Part shown: piece after piece, positions 43,388 through 51,953 of the stretch
Position numbering within the stretch: position 1 is the stretch's first letter
How the letters are laid out: each line of letters starts with the position of its first letter
Source: Mycolicibacterium sp. CR10
GTDB taxonomy: Bacteria; Actinomycetota; Actinomycetes; Mycobacteriales; Mycobacteriaceae
DNA length: 64,000 nucleotides
Assembly: GCF_005222675.1 (NCBI RefSeq)
Contig: NZ_STGE01000004.1
Span: 62,001 to 126,000 of the forward strand
Direction of reading: 5' to 3'
The notes under the pieces: model-generated
What the model saw: only the letters and a program-made list of their open reading frames with translations
Database searches by the model: none
Told to the model about the DNA's origin: nothing
Translations under genes and position numbers: made by a program

Positions 43388-44703
43388 GACAGCACCGCGG
43401 TCACGATCGTGGGTCCGGTGACGGGGCTGGACACCGTGAACGTGCCCCGGGCGGCGCGCACGCGTTCGTCGAGGCCACGCAGGCCGGTCGCGTTCTCGTC
43501 GTCGGTGATCCAGGCGCCTCCGTGCCCATCGTCGAACACCGTGACGTGCAACTGGTTCTGGGCTTCATCGAGGCGCACGGTCACCGCGGCGTGCGAGGCC
43601 CCGGCATGCCGGGTGACGTTCGTCAGCGACTCGGCGACGACGAAGTAGGCGCACGCCTCGACCTCCTCGGGCAACCGGCGCGGCAGGTGCACGCTGAGTG
43701 TCGTCGGCACCCCGGAGTTACTCGCACGCTGCACCACCGACGACAGCGCGGCGTCCAGGCCGCGGTCGGACAGGATGGTCGGTGCGATGCCGCGCACCAC
43801 GTTGCGCAACTCCACCAGCGCGCTCTTGGCGTCGTCGTGCGCCTCGGCGATCAGCGACTTCGCGGCGGGCAGATCGGTGTCGAGCTTGGTCTGGGCCAGC
43901 CCGATCGTCATCGCCAATGACACCAGCCGGGGCTGCACGCTGTCGTGCAGATCGCGCTCGATGCGGTGCCGTTCGGTCTGCGCGGAGGTGACCGCGCCCT
44001 GCCGCGCGTCGGCGAGAGCGCTGACCTGGTACTGCAGCTCTGCGGTCGGGGACGGGGACAGCAGCCAGCGGTCGATTGTCGCGTCGAGCGCCGGTGCGAA
44101 CACCAGCAACGCGGCCGCGGCGGCCACCGCCACCACGGCCAGCAGGAGCGCCACCGGTGTCGGCACGAACGACAGCCCGGAGTCGGCGTCGCTGTTGCCG
44201 ATGGCGATCGCGGCGGCAGGCGCGAGGAACGCGAACGCCAGAAGCGTCAGCGCCAGACCGGTGACCAGCAGGTCGTAGACCATCCGGAGATAGTGGTGGG
44301 ACACCGACTTCCAGAACCGGGCGCTGCTGATGTCGAGCCAGAGCTGGTGGGCCCAGCGCTGAAAGCCGGTGTGCGGTGATAACCGCCGCGACGGGATCCC
44401 GATGCCCATGCCGAACACCGCTTCGCTGCGGATGCGCTCGAGATGGTCGATGCCGCGCATCAAATAGATGAACACCACGCCGGCGATCGCGAAGCCGATG
44501 ACGCTCGGGATCGACGAGATGCCGATGATCAGGATTGCCAACGGAATCCAGAACCACACCGAGGCGATTGCCCCGCCGGTGATCATCGATGCGCTCGGCA
44601 CCAGACCGATCCCGCGGTGGTGTGGCACCGGTACCTCGGCTGGCCGTTGCGCGACGGCGGAACCCGGATCGGTGACTGCGACTATGTCGGTAACTGCGGC
44701 CAT
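43378..44703 (-). CDS. NarL-type sensor histidine kinase
   Basis: A 441-residue kinase. Two paired-helix regions (about residues 40-82 and 143-205) form a 'putative sensor' type membrane domain; HisKA_3 follows with phospho-acceptor His253 (ERDLHDSVQPRLV) and an ATPase domain (VVAESLTNVTRHAGAS, FDDGHGG, GLRGLDERV). The ATG at 44703 is preferred: TAGGTT lies 7 bases upstream on the minus strand. The longer frame extends into the divergent promoter region. Confidence 0.9.
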   Translation of the reverse strand: MAAVTDIVAVTDPGSAVAQRPAEVPVPHHRGIGLVPSASMITGGAIASVWFWIPLAILIIGISSIPSVIGFAIAGVVFIYLMRGIDHLERIRSEAVFGMGIGIPSRRLSPHTGFQRWAHQLWLDISSARFWKSVSHHYLRMVYDLLVTGLALTLLAFAFLAPAAAIAIGNSDADSGLSFVPTPVALLLAVVAVAAAAALLVFAPALDATIDRWLLSPSPTAELQYQVSALADARQGAVTSAQTERHRIERDLHDSVQPRLVSLAMTIGLAQTKLDTDLPAAKSLIAEAHDDAKSALVELRNVVRGIAPTILSDRGLDAALSSVVQRASNSGVPTTLSVHLPRRLPEEVEACAYFVVAESLTNVTRHAGASHAAVTVRLDEAQNQLHVTVFDDGHGGAWITDDENATGLRGLDERVRAARGTFTVSSPVTGPTIVTAVLSCG

Positions 44704-44710
44704 GGGCTCC

Positions 44711-44716
44711 AACCTA
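44711..44716 (-). promoter_or_regulatory. Candidate -10 box for kinase-regulator-DUF4097 operon
   Basis: On the minus strand TAGGTT is followed by 7 bases and the kinase ATG, a leaderless-type arrangement. Confidence 0.4.
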
Positions 44717-44759
44717 TGGACCGGCGCGCGACGGCGATACAGCGTTTTCCTCAGAGTCC

Positions 44760-44779
44760 GCCGGGGGATAACCCCCGGC
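44760..44779. repeat. Perfect 8-bp stem hairpin in a divergent promoter region
   Basis: GCCGGGGG and CCCCCGGC flank an ATAA loop between the histidine kinase and the TDT transporter genes. It lies upstream of both predicted start sites, so it is more likely an operator or DNA structure than a terminator or leader element. Confidence 0.45.
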
Positions 44780-44853
44780 ACATCCCGGCGAGCTCGCGCG
44801 TCTGTGCATCGACACACCGCTCCATATGGCATTTCACGCAGGCTCGCGGTGGC

Positions 44854-44859
44854 CATACT
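44854..44859 (+). promoter_or_regulatory. Candidate -10 box for TDT transporter gene
   Basis: CATACT is 7 bases before the ATG at 44867, consistent with a leaderless mRNA and with rejecting the longer N-terminus. Confidence 0.35.
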
Positions 44860-44866
44860 GACCCTC

Positions 44867-45997
44867 ATGACCACCGACCGGCCGACTCCCTTGAGCTATC
44901 TCGGGCCCAACTGGTTCGCCTCGGTGATGGGGACCGGCATCGTGGCCACGGCGGGTGCGACGCTGCCGGTGCACGTGCCCGGGCTGCGGACCTTCGCGTT
45001 GGTGGTGTGGCTGGCTTCGGCGGTCTGGCTGCTGGTGCTCAGCATCGCGATGGCCGGCCACTGGGTGCGCAACCCCACGGTCGCGCGCAGTCACGGCCGC
45101 AATCCGCAGATGGCGCACTTCTACGGGGCCGCGCCGATGGCATTGCTCACCGTCGGCTCGGGTGCGCTCCTGGTCGGTCATGACCTGATCGGGATGCGCG
45201 CCGCCGTCGATCTGGCCTGGGTGCTGTGGACAGCGGGCACGGTCGGCGGCCTGTTCACCGCGATGAGCATCCCCTATCTGATGTTCACCCAGTATCGGGT
45301 GGAACCCGATGCCGCCTTCGGTGGCTGGCTGATGCCGGTGGTGCCGCCGATGGTGTCGGCGGCCACCGGTGCGCTGCTGATCCCGCACATGGCCGAGGGC
45401 ACCGGCCGCACCACCATGCTCTACGGCTGCTACGCCATGTTCGGTCTGTCACTCATCGCGTCGCTGATCATCATCACGATGGTGTGGAGTCGCCTGGCGC
45501 ATTTCGGCACCTCGGGAACCGCGCGGGTGCCCACGCTGTGGATCGTGCTCGGTCCGCTGGGCCAATCCATCACTGTCGCAGGGCTTCTCGGCGCCGACGC
45601 GGCACTGGCCGTCGACCCGGCGCTCGCCGACGGGATGAGCGTGTTCGCGATCCTCTACGGCGTGCCGGTCTGGGGCTTCGCGGTGCTGTGGATCGCTCTG
45701 GCCACCGCGCTGACCGTCCGGACGCTGCGCCGCGGGATGCCGTTCGCGCTGACCTGGTGGAGCCTGACATTCCCGGTCGGCACCTTCGTCACCGGAACCA
45801 CGCAGCTGGCCGTGCACACCGGTCTGCCGGCCTTCCGGGTCGCCGCCGCCGTCGCCTACGTCGCGCTGCTCGGCACCTGGCTGCTGGTGGCGGTGCGGAC
45901 GTTCCGCGGCGGACTGCGCGGCGGGCTCTTCACGCCACCGGGGGCCGACCCGATCCGGGCGCAGAAGGATCCTCCCGTCGCAGATACTGCCAACTGA
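44867..45997 (+). CDS. TDT/SLAC1-TehA family transporter
   Basis: A 376-residue membrane protein with about ten helices. The opening LGPNWFASVMGTGIVATAG is the hallmark of the tellurite-resistance/dicarboxylate transporter family, whose members export or carry C4-dicarboxylates, sulfite or anions. The substrate cannot be deduced. It is divergent from the kinase operon across a 163-base region containing a strong hairpin. Confidence 0.88.
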   Translation: MTTDRPTPLSYLGPNWFASVMGTGIVATAGATLPVHVPGLRTFALVVWLASAVWLLVLSIAMAGHWVRNPTVARSHGRNPQMAHFYGAAPMALLTVGSGALLVGHDLIGMRAAVDLAWVLWTAGTVGGLFTAMSIPYLMFTQYRVEPDAAFGGWLMPVVPPMVSAATGALLIPHMAEGTGRTTMLYGCYAMFGLSLIASLIIITMVWSRLAHFGTSGTARVPTLWIVLGPLGQSITVAGLLGADAALAVDPALADGMSVFAILYGVPVWGFAVLWIALATALTVRTLRRGMPFALTWWSLTFPVGTFVTGTTQLAVHTGLPAFRVAAAVAYVALLGTWLLVAVRTFRGGLRGGLFTPPGADPIRAQKDPPVADTAN

Positions 45998-46007
45998 CAC
46001 CCGACAC

Positions 46008-46018
46008 TGGTCTGACCA
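46008..46018. promoter_or_regulatory. GntR/FadR-type operator
   Basis: TGGTCTGACCA is a perfect 11-bp palindrome matching the TGGTNNNACCA pattern known for FadR-subfamily regulators such as PdhR and LldR. It lies 39 bases upstream of a FadR-subfamily gene, so autoregulation is likely. Confidence 0.6.
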
Positions 46019-46056
46019 CTTGACCTTTGTCCCGGGTGTCCGTCATCCTGGGAGGC

Positions 46057-46779
46057 ATGGCGCTACAACCGGTGAATCGCCGGTCGGTCCCCGAGGACGT
46101 CTTCGACCAGATCATCGCCGACGTCCTCAGCGGCGAGATGCAGCCCGGCGAGACCTTGCCGAGCGAACGGCGGTTGGCTGAGGTGCTGGGGGTATCGCGG
46201 CCCACGATCCGCGAGGCGCTCAAGCGGTTGGCCGCCGCAGGGCTGATCGAGGTTCGTCAGGGGGACGCCACGACGGTGCGCGATTTCCGGCGCACCGCAG
46301 GGCTCGACCTGCTCCCTCGGCTGTTGATGCGCAGCGGCGAGCTCGACCTCGCCGTCGTCCGCAGCATCCTCGAGACGCGATTGCACAACGGACCCAAGGT
46401 GGCCGAGCTGGCCGCCCAGCGCCGGGGTCCCGAGCTGTCCGACCAGCTGAACGGTGCCGTTCGCGCCCTCGGGAACGAATCCGATCCCGTTGCCGCGCAA
46501 CGGCATGCGCTGGACTTCTGGGACCACATCGTCGACGGGGCGGACTCCATCGCGTTTCGGCTGATGTTCAACACGCTGCGTGCCACCTACGAACCCGCGC
46601 TGCCCGCCCTGGCCACGATGATGGCCGGCGAGGTCCGGCGAGTCGACGACTACCGTGCGATCGCCGAGGCGGTGGTGGCCGGCGATCCGGCCGCATCCCA
46701 CGACACCGCGTGCCGACTTCTGGAACCCGCGACCACTGCGCTGCTGGATGCACTGCACACCCTGGAGGAATCCCGATGA
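46057..46779 (+). CDS. GntR-family regulator, FadR subfamily
   Basis: A 240-residue regulator with an N-terminal winged helix ([22 protein letters not shown]) and an all-helical FCD effector domain in the C-terminal half. The start MALQPVNRR was chosen; GTG at 46036 is an alternative. A matching operator lies just upstream, and its stop overlaps the next gene (ATGA), so it probably controls the hydroxylase-like protein. Confidence 0.88.
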   Translation: MALQPVNRRSVPEDVFDQIIADVLSGEMQPGETLPSERRLAEVLGVSRPTIREALKRLAAAGLIEVRQGDATTVRDFRRTAGLDLLPRLLMRSGELDLAVVRSILETRLHNGPKVAELAAQRRGPELSDQLNGAVRALGNESDPVAAQRHALDFWDHIVDGADSIAFRLMFNTLRATYEPALPALATMMAGEVRRVDDYRAIAEAVVAGDPAASHDTACRLLEPATTALLDALHTLEESR

Positions 46780-47441
46780 CCGCAACGCCGACGCGATCAG
46801 CCCGGAGACAGTTCACGTTGATCGACGCCGGACGCGAGTTCTGGCGTCATCCGTCTTCGTGGATGATCGGCGCAATGCTCGTCGTGGCGGCTGGTGCACG
46901 AATCGCCTACGGCGACTGGCAGATTACCGACGCCCTGGTGCCGGCGATCATGCTGGCGGCATTTCCGTTCTTCGAATGGCTTGTGCACGTGTGCATCCTG
47001 CACTGGCGGCCGCGGCAGGTCGGCGCGCTGCGCCTCGACCCGCTGCTGGCACGCAAGCATCGCGAGCACCACGTCGACCCGCGGGACATTCCGCTCGTCT
47101 TCATCCCATGGCAGGCGTTGCTGTGGGTGTTGCCCGTGGCGGTGGGGATCGCGTTGCTGGCATTCCCGCGGACGGCGCTCGGCCTGACGTTCCTGACCTT
47201 CCTTGCGGTGCTCGGCCTGTGCTACGAGTGGTGCCACTACCTCGTCCACAGCGATTACAAGCCCAAGACCGCGGCCTATCGGGCGGTCTGGCGCAATCAT
47301 CGCCAGCACCACTTCAAGAACGAGCACTACTGGTTCACGGTTACCAGCGCCGGCACCGCCGACCGGGTGTTGGGCACTTACCCCGATCCGGCGACGGTCG
47401 CCACGTCACCGACGGCGAAGAACCTGCACGCCGAGTCGTAA
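46776..47441 (+). CDS. Sterol desaturase/fatty acid hydroxylase superfamily protein
   Basis: A 221-residue membrane protein with about four helices and the di-iron histidine motifs of the family: KHREHH, WCHYLVH and NHRQHH. It likely hydroxylates or desaturates a lipid at the membrane. Start overlaps the GntR stop, linking its expression to that regulator. Substrate unknown; carotenoid or fatty acid hydroxylation are options. Confidence 0.88.
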   Translation: MTATPTRSARRQFTLIDAGREFWRHPSSWMIGAMLVVAAGARIAYGDWQITDALVPAIMLAAFPFFEWLVHVCILHWRPRQVGALRLDPLLARKHREHHVDPRDIPLVFIPWQALLWVLPVAVGIALLAFPRTALGLTFLTFLAVLGLCYEWCHYLVHSDYKPKTAAYRAVWRNHRQHHFKNEHYWFTVTSAGTADRVLGTYPDPATVATSPTAKNLHAES

Positions 47442-47521
47442 CCCGCCGTGGATTCGGCACACTGGCGCGCCGCAACGGTCGGTGTGCACGCCTGATCGGG
47501 CAGGCGTGCCAGAATCGCGGC

Positions 47522-48415
47522 GTGCGTATCGGGATGACCCTGCCGGTGATGGAACCTGACCTCGACGCGGCGACGCTCAAGTCCTGGGCGCAGCTCGTGG
47601 ACACCGGCCCGTTCGCGTCACTGTGCTGGGGCGAGCGCATCGCGTTCGACAATCCGGAGAGCCTGACACTGCTCGGGGCGCTGGCGGCGTGGACGGACCG
47701 GGTGCGGCTGGTGACGACCGTGCTCATCCCGCAGCTGCACGACCCCGTGATGCTGGCCAAGGCGCTGGCGACCGGAGACATGCTCAGTGGCGGGCGCCTC
47801 ACCGTCGGTATCGGGGTGGGCGGACGCCACGAGGATTACCAGGCCGTGGGTGCCGATCCCGCGACGCAGACGATGCGTCAGATGGCCGAGCGTGTGGCGG
47901 TGATGAAGCGGGTGTGGGCGGGGGAGAAGGTGACCGACTCGACGCTGCCGGTGGGCCCGCCGCCGCTTCAGTCCGGCGGACCCGAGTTGCTGGTCGGCAC
48001 GATGGGACACAAGACGGTGCGCAGCGCGGCCGGCTGGGCAAACGGGCTTGCCGGCATCACCCTCGACCTGGATGTGGCTAAGGAGAGCGCGCTGTTCGAC
48101 GTGGCGCGCGACGCGTGGCGGCAGGCGGGAAAGAGCGCGCCGCACCTCGCCACGTCGTTCTGGTTCGCGATCGGCGACGGCGACCGGCCTCGCGAACAGG
48201 TGCACCGGCACCTGCTGCGCTACATGAACTGGATTCCCGCCGAAATCGTCGACGCGATGGCCCCGACGACCGGATGGGCCGGCACCGCCGACGAGCTGCG
48301 TGCGGTGCTGCAGCGGTTCGCCGACATCGGCACCGACGAGGTCCACCTGATCCCGACGAGCTCGGACATCGATCAGGTGCGTCGCGTGGCCGAGGTCGCC
48401 GAGGAGTTCGGGTAG
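47522..48415 (+). CDS. LLM-class F420-dependent oxidoreductase
   Basis: A 297-residue luciferase-like TIM-barrel protein (RIGMTLPVMEP, VRLVTTVLIPQLHDPVMLAKALATGD, GVGGRHEDYQAVG), the class that in mycobacteria mostly uses F420H2. GTG start with a CAGAAT box 6 bases upstream. No context points to its substrate. Confidence 0.88.
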   Translation: MRIGMTLPVMEPDLDAATLKSWAQLVDTGPFASLCWGERIAFDNPESLTLLGALAAWTDRVRLVTTVLIPQLHDPVMLAKALATGDMLSGGRLTVGIGVGGRHEDYQAVGADPATQTMRQMAERVAVMKRVWAGEKVTDSTLPVGPPPLQSGGPELLVGTMGHKTVRSAAGWANGLAGITLDLDVAKESALFDVARDAWRQAGKSAPHLATSFWFAIGDGDRPREQVHRHLLRYMNWIPAEIVDAMAPTTGWAGTADELRAVLQRFADIGTDEVHLIPTSSDIDQVRRVAEVAEEFG

Positions 48416-48451
48416 CGGAAGTCGCTGAACTACTGCGGGCCGTTTCCGGGA

Positions 48452-49828
48452 CTACCCGCGATAGTCGAGGCATGGCGGCGCCCCGCCGAGAAAACCTTCC
48501 CGGAAGGCGCGCACCAAGGCGAAACCGGCGCCTTGTCGCTCGCGGTCTCCCTCGCCGCGGAAAACCAACAGTGCCTCGATACCTTCGTCCAGATCTCCCG
48601 GGGAGATCTGGAAGCTGCCCTCGCGGTCTTCGGCGAAGACGCTGGCCGAATAGGCGCCGGCAAGACAATCGCTACGCAAAGTCGAGGTCTGCAGGTCGGA
48701 GTCGTCGCCAAGACGGTTCAGGGCCGCCAACCCGTACTGGGTCGCCAGTAGGGTCGCCACCGCATAGTCACCTGCCGTGTCGTAGATCGTCGGCATCGCT
48801 ACCTCGTTGTCCCACCCGACATAGTCGTCGGCGGGGCAGTAGATCACCACCTGCCCCTCGGCAGACTCGTCCCCGCACGACGGCGGATCGCCTGGGTGGT
48901 AAGGCTCGAGGCCCTTCACTGGTTGCCACCGGTCCCCGTCGGCCAGTTCGGGATACACCTTCGACCAGTAGTCCTCCAAGTCGACAGGGACCATCGTGAC
49001 CACGTCGCCATAGGGCGCGTTCCCCTCGCGAGCCTCGTCGATCCTGTCGTTGAAGGGCAGTTCCAACGCCATCGGATCGTTGTCGCGATACGCCTTGCAG
49101 GGCGTCGTCCCGTTGTCGTAGCCGTCCTGGAACGCGCTGACCCTGTCGAACCCGCTGCCGTGGGCGTCAGGATCGGAACTGGAAGTACCAGGCGCATCGC
49201 GCAACACGAGAACGCCTGCCAGAGCGGAGTCCAGTTGCAGGGAATCCACGTTGAAGACGCCGTCCTCTTGGGCGTGCTTGGCCCACGCGCCGGCGAAGCA
49301 GTCGGCTTGAAGCTCTGTCGTGACCGTGCGCCCACGCATCGCGGATCGCGCCTGCACCGCATGTCCGTATTCGTGTGCGAGAACGACGGGAATCACGAAA
49401 TCGCCGAACTTCTGCCTCAGCACGGGCATGAATCCTTCAGCATCCCAGGCGATCACGTCCTTTTGGCCGCAGTAGAACGCGTTGCCGGCGATGTCGTCTT
49501 CTGATTCCGCGCACGGTGGCAGGTCGCCCGTGGACGGGTAGACAGCGTAGAAGCCGCCCGAAACAGGCTGGAACTCTTCGCCGTAGAGTTTGGGGAACTC
49601 GTTGGCCCAGTATTGCTCGAGGTCGTCAATCGCGTCGATTGCCAGGACATTCGCCGGATCCGAGGCGTCACCATTGATCGTGACGTTGCTGACGTTCGGG
49701 GATCCGGCGATGTTGTTGACGCCGGTCCCGCCGCTTGGTCCACTCCCGGTGGGGGGTGCCGGTTCCGGTCCGCCGCAGGCCGCAAGGAGCACTACAGCAA
49801 AGGCGACCGCCCAGGTGCTGGCACGCAT
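48452..49828 (-). CDS. Zinc metallopeptidase lipoprotein with duplicated domain
   Basis: A 458-residue lipoprotein (lipobox LLAAC, Cys18). The first half has a zincin motif HEYGH (His152, Glu153, His156) and a downstream TELQADCFAG (Glu172, Asp176) as in neutral zinc metallopeptidases of the YpfJ type. The second half repeats the architecture (DLEQYW/DLEDYW, then LATQYGLA and LRSDCLAGAY) but the HExxH is replaced by TQYGL, so it should be inactive. The ATG at 49828 is favoured over the GTG at 49834 because TAACGT lies 6 bases before it. Confidence 0.87.
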   Translation of the reverse strand: MRASTWAVAFAVVLLAACGGPEPAPPTGSGPSGGTGVNNIAGSPNVSNVTINGDASDPANVLAIDAIDDLEQYWANEFPKLYGEEFQPVSGGFYAVYPSTGDLPPCAESEDDIAGNAFYCGQKDVIAWDAEGFMPVLRQKFGDFVIPVVLAHEYGHAVQARSAMRGRTVTTELQADCFAGAWAKHAQEDGVFNVDSLQLDSALAGVLVLRDAPGTSSSDPDAHGSGFDRVSAFQDGYDNGTTPCKAYRDNDPMALELPFNDRIDEAREGNAPYGDVVTMVPVDLEDYWSKVYPELADGDRWQPVKGLEPYHPGDPPSCGDESAEGQVVIYCPADDYVGWDNEVAMPTIYDTAGDYAVATLLATQYGLAALNRLGDDSDLQTSTLRSDCLAGAYSASVFAEDREGSFQISPGDLDEGIEALLVFRGEGDRERQGAGFALVRAFREGFLGGAPPCLDYRG

Positions 49829-49834
49829 GGGCAC

Positions 49835-49840
49835 ACGTTA
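49835..49840 (-). promoter_or_regulatory. Candidate -10 box for metallopeptidase gene
   Basis: Minus-strand TAACGT fits TANNNT and is separated by 6 bases from the ATG at 49828. Confidence 0.45.
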
Positions 49841-49954
49841 GCGAGGTTTGCGGCATGTCGGGCAATAAAGCAGAATTTCGTCACCGCCCCTTGCCGGAGC
49901 CGCGGATGGCGGGTGCGGAACGAGGTACCGCAGGCGCGGTGGCATGCTCACGGC

Positions 49955-50632
49955 ATGGGAACTTCCAGGGCCATGCCGCCGATCGTGTCGCGTCCGGAGT
50001 GGGAGCGCGCCCGCGCCGAACTACTCATCCGCGAAAAGGAACTGTTCCGGCTGAAGGACCGGGTCAGCGCCGCCCGCCGTCGGTTACCGATGGTCGAGAT
50101 CGCCGAGCCCTATACGTTCGATTCCGAGTCCGGTCCGCTGTCGCTGCTGGACCTCTTCGATGGGCGCAGCCAGCTGATCATGCAGCACTTCATGTTCGGA
50201 TCCGATTGGGACGAAGGCTGTTCGGGCTGCTCGATGATGGCCGACCACCTCGGGCCGCTGTCGCACCTGCACGCCAAAGACACGTCGCTGGTGCTGGTTT
50301 CGCGGGCTCCGGTCGGCAAGCTGGTGGCGTTCAAGGACCGGATGGGCTGGGACCTGCCCTGGGTGTCGTCGGGGCGCACGACGTTCAACGAGGACTTCCA
50401 CGCCACGGTGGACGGCGAGGAACACCACGCGATCAGCGTGTTCCTGCGCGACGGCGACCGCGTCTTCCACACCTGGCAGACATTCGCCCGCGGCGAGGAG
50501 CCGTTCATGCTGGTGTTCGATCTGCTCGACGTGACGCCGTACGGACGCCAGGAGAGCTGGGAGGACTCACCGGAAGGCTGGCCGCAGCAGGAACCGTACG
50601 GATGGTTCCGGCTGCACGACGCCTACGGGTGA
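49955..50632 (+). CDS. DUF899 thioredoxin-like protein
   Basis: A 225-residue protein of the DUF899 family, a thioredoxin-fold group (VSRPEWERARAELLIREKEL at the start, MFGSDWDEGCSGCSMMADH with CSGC in the active-site position, and YGWFRLHDAYG at the end). A role in disulfide or peroxide chemistry is suggested by fold only. ATG at 49955 or 49973 could be the start. Confidence 0.85.
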   Translation: MGTSRAMPPIVSRPEWERARAELLIREKELFRLKDRVSAARRRLPMVEIAEPYTFDSESGPLSLLDLFDGRSQLIMQHFMFGSDWDEGCSGCSMMADHLGPLSHLHAKDTSLVLVSRAPVGKLVAFKDRMGWDLPWVSSGRTTFNEDFHATVDGEEHHAISVFLRDGDRVFHTWQTFARGEEPFMLVFDLLDVTPYGRQESWEDSPEGWPQQEPYGWFRLHDAYG

Positions 50633-50700
50633 CCACCTTCTGCCGGTCCTGAGGCACAAATGCCCTACAGGTCATCCCGCGGGCCGGGGACGATGAGGTG

Positions 50701-51273
50701 ATGGCTCGGGAGATCACGCGGCGTGCAGCGTTTGCGGCGTTGGGCGCGTTGGCGGTGGGCGGCGTCGTCGGTGTCGGCTACGCCGTTCGCGGCCTTCGCG
50801 ATGCGATCTCTCCGACGGTGCGACTGGCTCAGGGACCAGGAGACGGCGCAGGGATGGGCGTCGGCCCGGCCGACATGCGCACGTACATGGATATGTTCAT
50901 GCGGCACAACCAGATCAACCGCGTGGTCGAAGAGATCCCCGGCGGCGTACGCACCACGACCGAATCAACCTCCCCGGACCTCGCGGCTCAGTTGCAGGCC
51001 CACGTCTCCAGCATGTACGCCCACGTGGCGCAGGGAGCCGAGGTGATGTGCATGAGCCAGAGTCTGCCCACCCTGTTTCGAAACGCTGCCGGTTACCATC
51101 GCCGGCTCACGTACACGCCGACGGGGGTCATCGCGGAGGAGACCGCTGAGGACCCCAGCCTCGTTCAGGCCATCCGTGAGCACGCCCGCGAGGTCAGCGG
51201 GTTCGTGCGGGACGGAATGCCGGCGATGATGCACGACCTGATGGGGCCTGGCGGCATGATGCACCCGCGGTGA
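50701..51273 (+). CDS. Tat-exported Met/His-rich protein of unknown function
   Basis: A 190-residue protein with a twin-arginine signal (ITRRAAFAALGALAVGG). The mature part has two related segments (VRTTTESTSPDLAAQLQAH and VIAEETAEDPSLVQAIREH, then EVSGFVRDG). Met and His are concentrated near residues 55-75 and at the C-terminus (MMHDLMGPGGMMH). Relatives that I recall are often mislabelled aspartate carbamoyltransferase. Metal (copper) binding outside the membrane is a plausible guess. The ATG follows GATGAGGTG. Confidence 0.7.
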   Translation: MAREITRRAAFAALGALAVGGVVGVGYAVRGLRDAISPTVRLAQGPGDGAGMGVGPADMRTYMDMFMRHNQINRVVEEIPGGVRTTTESTSPDLAAQLQAHVSSMYAHVAQGAEVMCMSQSLPTLFRNAAGYHRRLTYTPTGVIAEETAEDPSLVQAIREHAREVSGFVRDGMPAMMHDLMGPGGMMHPR

Positions 51274-51300
51274 ATCCGCACCGTGTCCACCCTTGCTTCT

Positions 51301-51320
51301 ATTACGTTACGTAGTGTAAT
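51301..51320. promoter_or_regulatory. TetR-type operator overlapping the -10 region
   Basis: ATTACnnTACGTAnnGTAAT is a 20-bp interrupted palindrome directly before the TetR gene; a -10-like AATGAT (51318-51323) overlaps its right edge and lies 6 bases before the GTG. The placement suggests autorepression. Confidence 0.65.
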
Positions 51321-51329
51321 GATAATGGC

Positions 51330-51953
51330 GTGACCGCCGAGGGTGCAGCCGTCCGTGGTCGGCCTCGCGACCCGCGCGCCGACCGGGGCATCATGGCCGC
51401 CACTCGGAAACTGCTCGCCACCGACGGGTACGACCAGATGAGCATCGAGTCGATCGCCAAGGAGGCCGGGGTCAGTCGGCCCACCATCTACCGGCGTTGG
51501 CCGTCGAAAGCCCACGTGGTGTTCGACGCCGCGTTCGGGCAGCCCGATGACGACGAGTTTCCCGGCAACACAGGTGATTTCGATACCGATCTGCGCGCCT
51601 TTGTCCATGGCGCACTGACCTTCTGGCGTGACCCGGTGGTGGAGGCCGCCGCACTCGGGATCTTGGCGGAGCGGCGCCGCGATCCCGAGTTGCACATCCG
51701 CACCCAGCAACTGCTCGACGAGCGCACCGTCGCACACTTCCGGACGCTGGTGAGCAGTGGCATCGAGCAGGGTGTCGTCGACCGCCACGTCGACGTCGAC
51801 GCCTTCTACCAACTGGTGATCGGTACCACGTTCTACCAGTCACAGGTGCTGGCCGCCGCCGAATCCGATGTCGAACAGCTCGTGGAACGTCTGTGCTCCT
51901 TGGTGATTCACGGTGTCCGCGCAGCACCGAAGCAAAAGAAGGAGAAGCGATGA
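51330..51953 (+). CDS. TetR-family repressor
   Basis: A 207-residue repressor with N-terminal helix-turn-helix (MSIESIAKEAGVSRPTIYRRW, about residues 37-57) and a C-terminal ligand domain. The GTG start follows a -10-like box by 6 bases without a ribosome site, suggesting a leaderless mRNA. It heads a three-gene operon with a DUF1214 protein and a sulfotransferase, both coupled by start-stop overlaps. Ligand unknown, perhaps the sulfotransferase acceptor. Confidence 0.9.
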   Translation: MTAEGAAVRGRPRDPRADRGIMAATRKLLATDGYDQMSIESIAKEAGVSRPTIYRRWPSKAHVVFDAAFGQPDDDEFPGNTGDFDTDLRAFVHGALTFWRDPVVEAAALGILAERRRDPELHIRTQQLLDERTVAHFRTLVSSGIEQGVVDRHVDVDAFYQLVIGTTFYQSQVLAAAESDVEQLVERLCSLVIHGVRAAPKQKKEKR

